A DNA stretch of 30,770 nt, taken from CAUZSH01 sp963582935 (GTDB lineage Bacteria > Pseudomonadota > Gammaproteobacteria > Francisellales > Francisellaceae). The translations under genes and the position numbers were made by a program. Below are positions 25,073 through 30,770 of this stretch, in pieces; within the stretch, counting starts at the first letter, position 1; each line of letters begins with the position of its first letter. Under the pieces are notes generated by a model. That model did not search any database, was not told the origin of the DNA, and was given only the letters and a program-made list of their open reading frames with translations. The stretch covers positions 1 through 30,770 of the forward strand of contig CAUZSH010000017.1 in the NCBI GenBank assembly GCA_963582935.1, read 5' to 3'.

Positions 25073-25254
25073 GGTGGTGGGCGATAGAATTGTTGTCGCC
25101 AACTCATGTAATCAATCAAAAATAATTTATGTTTGAGTAAACGACAACTATATACAGTTTTTAATTTTCTCATGAACGTATTTAAAGGCTTTGTGATATG
25201 TTTCTGCCACCGCAAATGATATTGAAAAAAGAGAGAAACAAAGAAGAAAATTAA

Positions 25255-25385
25255 TTAGTTGAAATTGTAAGCCGTTACGAGAAATTTATTGAGAGAGAAT
25301 AGAACCAACAGGTTACAAGTTTTATTATTACTGGGATGGTCTGAGCGTGTTGAAAGCTCGTAATGATAATAAAGTTCCAGCTTAA
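25255..25385 (+). pseudogene. frameshifted 3' remnant of an unrecognised gene
   Basis: One frame gives LVEIVSRYEKFIERE and then a stop. A neighbouring frame takes over at about 25300 with ERIEPTGYKFYYYWDGLSVL, then KARNDNKVPA and a TAA at 25383-25385. Joined by a one-base shift the pieces read as one hydrophilic C-terminus. A further basic and acidic stretch upstream (25230-25250) ends at a stop as well. I do not recognise the family. The composition and continuity across the shift suggest a former coding region rather than chance, but the piece is short. The rest of 24961-25496 holds only the 27-bp repeat and AT-rich sequence in which I see nothing. Confidence 0.3.
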
Positions 25386-25472
25386 GAAGAAAGTTGTCAA
25401 TTTAACTTTGAAAAGATAATTTGGGATGTAGTATCCCGTAAAATTCTTTGCACCTCCAATACATCGATCCAG

Positions 25473-25503
25473 AATTTAATATTTATCTAGCAAATATTAA
25501 ATT
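25473..25503. terminator. 12-bp inverted repeat at the end of the kinase gene
   Basis: AATTTAATATTT (25473-25484) and its exact complement AAATATTAAATT (25492-25503) are separated by seven bases. The kinase stop codon lies inside the right arm. The stem has no G or C, so it would be a weak hairpin; there is no following T run. It may act in 3' end processing or termination of the kinase message, or may be an AT-rich accident. Confidence 0.35.
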
Positions 25504-26000
25504 GATGAAGCTATTTTATGTTTAAAATCGACGAATTGGGAAGTGAGATATAAATTTTTACGCTGATTATTGGTAATAATAAAATGTCCATTGCTTGCAA
25601 CTTGTTGTATTCTATTTAGGCTTCTTGCATACTCTTCGTCTACTTGATTACCCCTCATACGTATATTTTCCATTTGAACCGTTAAGGATGTTTCAATACA
25701 ACAAAAATGTGCATTTGGAAACTCTTCTTGGATTTGTTTTCTGTTTATTTCTTGGCTTATGGCTTGTACTAAAACAATATTTTTATAATTCTTTTTTATA
25801 GTTTTGATTTTATCAATAACTATGCTAAAAAACTCATTTCTCATTTCTTGTGTAAATGGCTTTTTTATATTAATACAGGCTTTCATTTCCTCAGTTAAAC
25901 TTAAATCAGCATCGTAAAACTTACAGTTATAGATTTCGGCAAATAGTTTACCAACACAATTTTTACCAACTCCTGTGGCACCATAGAATATAACAAACAT
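25497..26000 (-). CDS. P-loop small-molecule kinase-like protein, gluconate/shikimate kinase fold
   Basis: 167 residues with the layout of a small P-loop kinase. Strand 1 and the Walker A region are FYGATGVGKNCVGK (5-18). Then YDADLSLTEEMKACINIKKP (29-48) resembles the substrate-binding Asp region of gluconate kinases, and IVLVQAISQEINRKQI (near 75-90) resembles their Walker B strand and the helix after it. An ENIRMRG lid-like helix lies near 131. The Walker A Ser/Thr that ligates Mg is Asn14 here (GKN rather than GKS/T), which may weaken or abolish catalysis. The ATG has TGGAG about eleven bases upstream. The gene is very AT-rich. Neighbours are a broken secreted-protein gene and noncoding sequence, so context gives no pathway. 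The substrate is unknown. Confidence 0.6.
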   Translation of the reverse strand: MFVIFYGATGVGKNCVGKLFAEIYNCKFYDADLSLTEEMKACINIKKPFTQEMRNEFFSIVIDKIKTIKKNYKNIVLVQAISQEINRKQIQEEFPNAHFCCIETSLTVQMENIRMRGNQVDEEYARSLNRIQQVASNGHFIITNNQRKNLYLTSQFVDFKHKIASSI

Positions 26001-26036
26001 TAAATATCAATCTCCACTGGTGAAAGGGTATATTAA

Positions 26037-26517
26037 ACTATACTACCCCAATCTGTCAAACAACAGGATGACACGACCGCAGTTACGGTCAAACCTACGG
26101 GAGTCACCCTGGCAGAGCCGGGGGATTACCACTTGATCACTGACTGTTACGCACTCTCAGGATTATTAGCGCCTGCCTCATCCAAAGATCCCTCTAATTG
26201 CACAGGCAGGTTTACTCATGATGTTGACTTAAAAAAAGACAGAGGTGCACTGACATTTGATATCGATGCGTCATTAAATAATCAACCTGCAGCATCAATA
26301 TACAGGTGGAACGACTAGGGGTCGCATCGCCGATAAAGCCAGCCCGAATAAGAATAACTACATGCTTGCATATAAAGGCGCTGAGCGTGAGGTGTATGCA
26401 CAGATGACATATCTTTATAATACCATTCTTAACAAATACCCTGGGCCAAGAGGCAAGCGGATGATTTGTGCCATAAGAAGCGATATTCCCACGACTTCTT
26501 GTAACAATATTCAGTAA
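26037..26517 (+). pseudogene. frameshifted, start-less remnant of a possible exported protein
   Basis: One frame is open from 26037 and reads VTVKPTGVTLAEPGDYHLIT, then DCYALSGLLAPASSKDPSNC, then TGRFTHDVDLKKDRG and ALTFDIDASLNNQPAASIY before a TAG at 26316-26318. From 26302 a second frame continues without a break in character: TGGTTRGRIADKASPNKNNY, then LAYKGAEREVYAQMTYLYNT and ILNKYPGPRGKRMICAIRSD, ending SCNNIQ and TAA (26515-26517). A single shift near 26302 joins them into about 160 residues. No start codon with a ribosome binding site is present. Cysteines, many Thr/Ser/Asn and no membrane helix would suit an exported protein, but no signal peptide remains. The stretch is less AT-rich than the kinase gene before it. 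I do not recognise the family. Confidence 0.5.
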
Positions 26518-26523
26518 CAAGTA

Positions 26524-29163
26524 TTACCCCGTATTCTTTAACCCCGCAGCAATCCCCGCAATTGAAAGCATCAAGCTATCTTCCAAAGCGATTTTTTCAA
26601 ACTTTGTATGATATTTCTCATGCTTTAAACGATGCATCACATCTGCTTGCAATAAGTTAAGGGGATCAATATACGTATTACGATAATGTAGACTAGATCT
26701 AAAGTGATCTCTTTGCTCTGAAAGGTTTAAGTCCTGAGTAATCTTTAAATTGATCTCCTTAATAATAGACAGCTTATCTCGAATTTGCTGCCCATACTGC
26801 ATAAGATCCTCGGACACCAAAAGCTTATCATAAAAGCCAGACATTTTACGATCTGCCTTCGCTAAAACCATATCCACTGAATCCATAAAAGTATGAAAGA
26901 AAGGCCAATCAGTGATCATCTTTTTAATCATTGTATACTTGCCCTCTTCAATAGCTTGCTCAAAAGCCTTTTCTATCCCAAGCCATGATGGAAGTAATAA
27001 ACGGACTTGAGTCCACGCAAAAATCCAAGGAATCGCACGTAAGCTCTCCACACCACCACTTGCCTTTCGTTTTGATGGTCGACTACCAATGCATAAACGT
27101 CCTAGTTCTTGCTCAGGCGTTGCTGAATGAAAATATTCGATAAATTTTTCATCTGAAAAAACTGTTTGACGATATTCATCTCGCGAAATATCTGACAAAT
27201 GGTTCATGAGCTTACGCCACTCTGGCTTTGGTTTCGCAGGCGGAATAAGTGTCGCATCCAATACCGAACTAATATAAATCAAAAAATGCCGTCTTGCCGC
27301 TGTTTTAGAACCAAACTTCTGCTGAATAACCTCGCCCTGCTCCGTCACGCGCATGTGTCCCGCAACTGTTCCTGGAGGCTGAGACAAAAGCGCTGCCTGC
27401 ACAGGACCTCCGCCACGCCCCACGGAACCACCGCGACCATGGAAAAAGCACAATTTGATTTTATGTTTATTTGCCACTTTAAGCATCACCTCTTGAGCAC
27501 CATATAAAGCCCAAGAAGCCGCAAGTTTACCAGCATCTTTTCCTGAGTCTGAATAACCGATCATCACCTCTTGTCTACCATCACAGGCATGTTTATACCA
27601 ACCCAATGAAAAAAGTTGGTCTAACACTTCAGGCGCATGGTTCAAATCATCTAGAGTTTCAAATAATGGTGCGACTCTTAAGGGATCATCCACACCACAC
27701 ATTTTTTGTATCAAACAAACCGCTAACACATCGGATGCTGTGGATGCCATGGAAATAATATAAGCACCAAAATGATCTCTGGGCATACGGGCAATGGTTT
27801 GAACCGTATCAACAACTTCTTGTTCTGATTTATCAAACGGACATTGCTTTGATAGCAAAGGTCTACGGCTTTTTAGCTCTGAAACAAGCCATTCACATTT
27901 TTCTTCTTCGGACCAGCTAAGGTAATCACCGAGCTTCAAGAAGCGGCAAACCTTGGCAATCACATAAAGATGTCTCTCTGACTCTTGTCGAATATCCATA
28001 GGGATTAACGCTAAACCAAAAGTCTGTACCCTTCTGATGACATCCAGAAGTAAATCATTTGCAACGGCATCTGCATTGACTGAAATTAAACTGTTGTAAA
28101 TCAGCATTAAGGGCTTGCTTAGATCTGATTTTCGTTGAATACACTTGGGGTTTGATCTTAAAATCCCCTCATTTGCACACTGTGTTAACCAATCAAATGT
28201 AAATTCTAACTTTTCTCTTAATTTATCTAAATAGGTCCGATATGGTTCGTAGCTTTTGCCCACATTAATTTGCAAATCATCAGAACATTCGTTAAGTGAT
28301 AATTGCTGCCCTAGCTCAATAATATCTTTTAAGTAAAATCTCACAGCGGTTCGGCGGGCAAAAATAACCACAGCTTCAGTTACTTTAGCCGTCACAAAAG
28401 GGTTCCCATCTCGATCACCCCCCATCCAGCTGCCAATTTTAATTGGGCAAATATTTGGTTTAAGTCTATCCATACCTTCCTGTTCTAGCAAGGTGTCTAA
28501 GCGACGTAAATACCAAGGAACCGTATCCCACAAAACCTCTTCCACCACTGCCAATCCCCATCTTGCTTCTTCAAAAGGTGTTGGGCGTTTACGACGAATT
28601 TCATCAGTTAACCAAATATTTGTGACCAACGTATACAACATTTCATCCAATTCGATTTTTGCAAACTCTTCCGTGCGACTGCGTTTTATAAGTAGTTCAG
28701 CAATCTGGCTATATTTCTGGATTAAGGTTCTTCGTTTTACTTCTGTAGGATGTGCAGTTAATACCAAATCTATTTCAAGATTTTCAACTGTTTTCTGAAT
28801 GTCTTCTTTTGATTTACCACTCTTAATAACTTTTTCAAATACGTCTAAAATTGCCTGTGAGGAAGAACAACTATCTGGCTCATAAACGGTTTCTGCGATG
28901 TTGACAAGATTTAAAAAATGCCCGAAGGCGCGCGCCACAATAATAGATTGATCTGGTGTCAGCTCACTGAGTAATTCAGACATCTCATCTACTTTTGAAA
29001 ACACCATAATACGATGCTGTTTTCGAGTTTGCTTTGAAAGTTCTCGAAGTTTTTCTATCGTATCATAATAAAACTCTCCATTTTGCTTTAATATAACTTG
29101 CCCCAAAATGCGGCCGAGTAAATCAATGTCTTGTTTTAAGGCATTTGTATTTTCTGCTTTCAT
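26524..29163 (-). CDS. ppc: phosphoenolpyruvate carboxylase
   Basis: Carboxylates phosphoenolpyruvate to oxaloacetate, refilling the TCA cycle. The 879 residues match bacterial PEPC. The catalytic His138 lies in VLTAHPTEVKRRTL, and GSWMGGDRDGNPFVTAKVT follows near 246. YSDSGKDAGKLAASW and CFFHGRGGSVGRGGGP (the essential Arg/Gly loop near 575) come next, followed by QPPGTVAGHMRVTEQGEVIQ. The protein ends in the invariant NTG. The ATG at 29163 faces a 395-base divergent intergenic region. The stop is just after the start-less remnant. All key residues are present. Confidence 0.97.
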   Translation of the reverse strand: MKAENTNALKQDIDLLGRILGQVILKQNGEFYYDTIEKLRELSKQTRKQHRIMVFSKVDEMSELLSELTPDQSIIVARAFGHFLNLVNIAETVYEPDSCSSSQAILDVFEKVIKSGKSKEDIQKTVENLEIDLVLTAHPTEVKRRTLIQKYSQIAELLIKRSRTEEFAKIELDEMLYTLVTNIWLTDEIRRKRPTPFEEARWGLAVVEEVLWDTVPWYLRRLDTLLEQEGMDRLKPNICPIKIGSWMGGDRDGNPFVTAKVTEAVVIFARRTAVRFYLKDIIELGQQLSLNECSDDLQINVGKSYEPYRTYLDKLREKLEFTFDWLTQCANEGILRSNPKCIQRKSDLSKPLMLIYNSLISVNADAVANDLLLDVIRRVQTFGLALIPMDIRQESERHLYVIAKVCRFLKLGDYLSWSEEEKCEWLVSELKSRRPLLSKQCPFDKSEQEVVDTVQTIARMPRDHFGAYIISMASTASDVLAVCLIQKMCGVDDPLRVAPLFETLDDLNHAPEVLDQLFSLGWYKHACDGRQEVMIGYSDSGKDAGKLAASWALYGAQEVMLKVANKHKIKLCFFHGRGGSVGRGGGPVQAALLSQPPGTVAGHMRVTEQGEVIQQKFGSKTAARRHFLIYISSVLDATLIPPAKPKPEWRKLMNHLSDISRDEYRQTVFSDEKFIEYFHSATPEQELGRLCIGSRPSKRKASGGVESLRAIPWIFAWTQVRLLLPSWLGIEKAFEQAIEEGKYTMIKKMITDWPFFHTFMDSVDMVLAKADRKMSGFYDKLLVSEDLMQYGQQIRDKLSIIKEINLKITQDLNLSEQRDHFRSSLHYRNTYIDPLNLLQADVMHRLKHEKYHTKFEKIALEDSLMLSIAGIAAGLKNTG

Positions 29164-29223
29164 GAAATAACAAAACTTCTTAGTAAGATAGTGTTCCTAT
29201 TGTTATAGTCCAGAAAGGGATGA

Positions 29224-29315
29224 ACATCAATGAATCATGGCGCTGTAACATAAAATAGTGGTGTCTTCCGTTTTTTAATTCTTACGAGACGCACCACATA
29301 AGGTTCCATTGATGT
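29224..29315. repeat. nested inverted repeats in the ppc upstream region
   Basis: An outer pair, ACATCAATG (29224-29232) and CATTGATGT (29307-29315), is a perfect 9-bp inverted repeat. Inside it, GTGGTGTCT (29258-29266) pairs with AGA-cg-CACCAC (29287-29297), allowing a two-base bulge, around a T-rich loop. Together they would fold as one arm about 92 bases long. This could be a structured leader for ppc, a small RNA or a decayed repeat element. Confidence 0.4.
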
Positions 29316-29354
29316 CACATTGTGGCGTGATGCCTAAATTTCTTTGAACTTTGT

Positions 29355-29395
29355 TAAATAGATTCCCACGGACCTGGTCCGTGGGAATCTATTTA
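29355..29395. repeat. 41-bp near-perfect palindrome
   Basis: Twenty bases (29355-29374, starting TAAATAGATTCCCACG) are followed by a single T and then their exact complement (29376-29395). The GC-rich core is CCCACGGACC/GGTCCGTGGG, flanked by A- and T-rich ends. Such a stem could terminate transcription in both directions, but here it lies between two divergent gene starts. Short palindromes with a GATTCCC...GGGAATC core occur as repeat elements in several intracellular gammaproteobacteria and Rickettsia, from general knowledge. Confidence 0.9.
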
Positions 29396-29473
29396 TAATT
29401 CGTCAGTTCTAATCCTATTTTTTACCCACAAATTTAGCCATCAAAACCCAAGATTTTATTCATTAATAATATC

Positions 29474-29503
29474 TTTACTCATGGCGAATTATATTCATAA
29501 AAT
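29474..29503 (+). promoter_or_regulatory. candidate promoter of the POT-like gene
   Basis: TTTACT (29474-29479), an 18-base spacer, and TAAAAT (29498-29503; five of six consensus bases). Transcription would start near 29510, inside the inverted repeat at 29506-29529. Confidence 0.35.
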
Positions 29504-29505
29504 AG

Positions 29506-29529
29506 ATACCCAACAAAAATGTTGGGTAT
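29506..29529. promoter_or_regulatory. 10-bp inverted repeat overlapping the likely start of transcription
   Basis: ATACCCAACA (29506-29515) and TGTTGGGTAT (29520-29529) are perfect complements around four A residues. It lies three bases after the candidate -10 and about 30 bases before the start codon of the POT-like gene. This position suits a repressor operator or a leader hairpin. Confidence 0.5.
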
Positions 29530-29558
29530 TATAGCTAAACAGAAAGGGAATTATAAAC

Positions 29559-30770
29559 ATGAAAAGCATGGAGAAATTTAAAGCGAAATCCGTCAAATAT
29601 CCAATTATGTACATGGCCATTTACCTCGGTGTACAGATGTTCTTAGTTTACAACATTGTACTCTTCTCTGTGAATGCTGTTGGAGAAAGCATGCACTTTG
29701 GTAATGCGCTTTACTCTGTCGTATGGGCAATGGGATCCATCATACCTATTTTTGTCATCAAGCTATCGGACAAGTGGGGTTATAAAGAATCCCTAATTGT
29801 TGCGGGTATCTTTCAAACACTCGGCTTCTTCATTTTATCCTTTGCGACGCTACCAACCTTATTTATTGGTGCATCCATGTACGGCACGGGAATGGTCTTT
29901 GCGGTATCGCAAAACTATGTGGTGATGTCACACACAATGGAAAGAGGCTACAAAGGTAGATTTAACGTTTTCCTAACGTCTTATGTCATCATGAATCTCT
30001 TTGCATTTGCCGTGGCTTTACTATCAGGGCTTTCCAGCACCATCGGCTATGCAAACGTATTTAGAATGGGGGCCGTGTTGTCACTATGTCTCTTGATTTT
30101 TGTATTAACGCTCTATAACAGAGCTGAATGTGTCAGGGGATCCCTTGCATGGGAACTGGCTAATCGCCCTAAAGCAGTGAAAAACAAAAGCTTTGTAAAA
30201 TTATTTTTAGTGGGCATCGTGACTTTTGTTGCGCTTTACCTCTTTATTTTGATCGCAGATATCATCAATATTATCATTGACATATCATTGGTTGCCACCA
30301 TTCTATTTTTAGTTTATCTGTGTATTTCTAAATCTGGTGCTGCACGTAAAAAACTGATCACTTTCACAATTGTAACCATATTCTCAATGGTGTTTTGGAC
30401 TGGGTATAATATTTATACTGCAACAGGATTTGTAAATATTCTTGATACGGTGACGAATCTTCATGGCTTGCCTGTTCAGTGGATACTATCCATTGACTCA
30501 CTGGTCATTGTGCTCTTGGGAGCTATTTTTGCCTTAGCAATGATTCAGATAGAAAAAAGAGGCGTTCATTTAAATGGCATCTTAAGAACCATTATAGGAC
30601 TATTCTGCTTAGGTCTGGGCATGGCGGTTGTCGTGTTTGGTTTTCATCAAAACAGCTTCCACGGCATAGATGTTTACTATATGGTACTGGCAATATTTTG
30701 CTGTGCCATTGGTGAAATGCGTATTGCTCGGTCGCTCATAATAGATTTAGGCATCCATGCCAAAATCGAA
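29559..30770 (+). CDS. divergent POT-like MFS transporter (3' end outside window)
   Basis: The frame is open from the ATG at 29559 to the right edge, 404 codons so far, with AAAGGGAA about nine bases upstream of the start. It encodes at least ten hydrophobic helices. The loop IKLSDKWGYKESLIVAG, and a first-half layout of helix pairs with YGTGMVFAVSQNYVVMSH and GRFNVFLTSYVIMNLFAF, resemble the peptide-transporter branch of the MFS. So does VFWTGYNIYTATGFVNI in the second half. However, the ExxERFxYYG signature that the POT gene at 3360-4859 carries is absent: the first helix reads YPIMYMAIYLGVQMFLVYNI. Substrate specificity may therefore differ. It is divergent from ppc, and the intervening region holds several inverted repeats. 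Confidence 0.75.
   Translation, partial: MKSMEKFKAKSVKYPIMYMAIYLGVQMFLVYNIVLFSVNAVGESMHFGNALYSVVWAMGSIIPIFVIKLSDKWGYKESLIVAGIFQTLGFFILSFATLPTLFIGASMYGTGMVFAVSQNYVVMSHTMERGYKGRFNVFLTSYVIMNLFAFAVALLSGLSSTIGYANVFRMGAVLSLCLLIFVLTLYNRAECVRGSLAWELANRPKAVKNKSFVKLFLVGIVTFVALYLFILIADIINIIIDISLVATILFLVYLCISKSGAARKKLITFTIVTIFSMVFWTGYNIYTATGFVNILDTVTNLHGLPVQWILSIDSLVIVLLGAIFALAMIQIEKRGVHLNGILRTIIGLFCLGLGMAVVVFGFHQNSFHGIDVYYMVLAIFCCAIGEMRIARSLIIDLGIHAKIE

Noticed and set aside
25595..25801. 68-codon plus-strand frame within the kinase gene
   Set aside because: Antisense shadow in AT-rich sequence; the minus-strand frame shows a P-loop fold.
28493..28798. 101-codon frame antisense to ppc
   Set aside because: Shadow of a well-conserved PEPC region, with low-complexity Ser/Arg translation.

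Overview
The window looks like the chromosome of an AT-rich gammaproteobacterium. The core genes point that way: leuS followed by lptE and holA, a Rep-type helicase, hslR, rlmE, ygfZ and a GltS symporter. The many peptide and metabolite transporters, an aromatic amino acid permease, and the number of truncated or frameshifted genes suggest a host-associated lineage with ongoing gene loss. A relative of Francisella, the Fastidiosibacteraceae or Legionella would fit, but this is inference from gene content. I saw no rRNA, transposase, integrase or CRISPR array. The only RNA gene I can support is tRNA-Pro(GGG).

Layout. 1-304 is the 3' end of an unrecognised gene. 408-2161 (minus) is a heme-type ABC ATPase translationally coupled to ferrochelatase. 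2270-2896 is rlmE. 2936-3363 is a dead MFS gene. 3360-6169 (minus) holds a POT peptide transporter and GltS. 6687-6763 is tRNA-Pro. 6859-9990 holds hslR, a small membrane protein, tyrS and a YeiH-family transporter. 10024-10230 is a secreted-protein remnant. 10402-13378 holds ygfZ and rep. 13375-15731 (minus) looks like a decayed operon: POT fragment, glycosylasparaginase-like fragment, cutC, ROK kinase. At about 15732 it abuts the 3' fragment of a different MFS gene on the opposite strand, which looks like a rearrangement junction. 16091-23322 is a healthy run: cls, yafD-like, leuS, lptE, holA, rsgA.

23323-26523 is the accessory region, between rsgA and ppc. It holds a candidate 38-residue membrane peptide with a good promoter, an array of an 8-bp repeat, an aromatic amino acid permease bracketed by two near-identical 27-bp sequences, a P-loop kinase with an altered Walker A motif, and two broken gene remnants. 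After ppc (26524-29163, minus), the divergent intergenic region 29164-29558 holds three separate inverted repeats, one a 41-bp near-perfect palindrome. A divergent POT-like transporter then runs off the right end.

How the genes work together. The core genes serve translation (tyrS, leuS, rlmE, rsgA, hslR, tRNA-Pro), replication (rep, holA), envelope assembly (lptE, cls), heme and Fe-S metabolism (hemH, ygfZ) and anaplerosis (ppc). The transporters (POT, GltS, aromatic permease) suggest reliance on imported peptides and amino acids. I did not find a clear new defence or secretion system. The items most worth a second look are the 23.4-23.7 kb small-ORF and repeat region, the 29.2-29.5 kb inverted repeats, and the decayed cutC operon with its junction.
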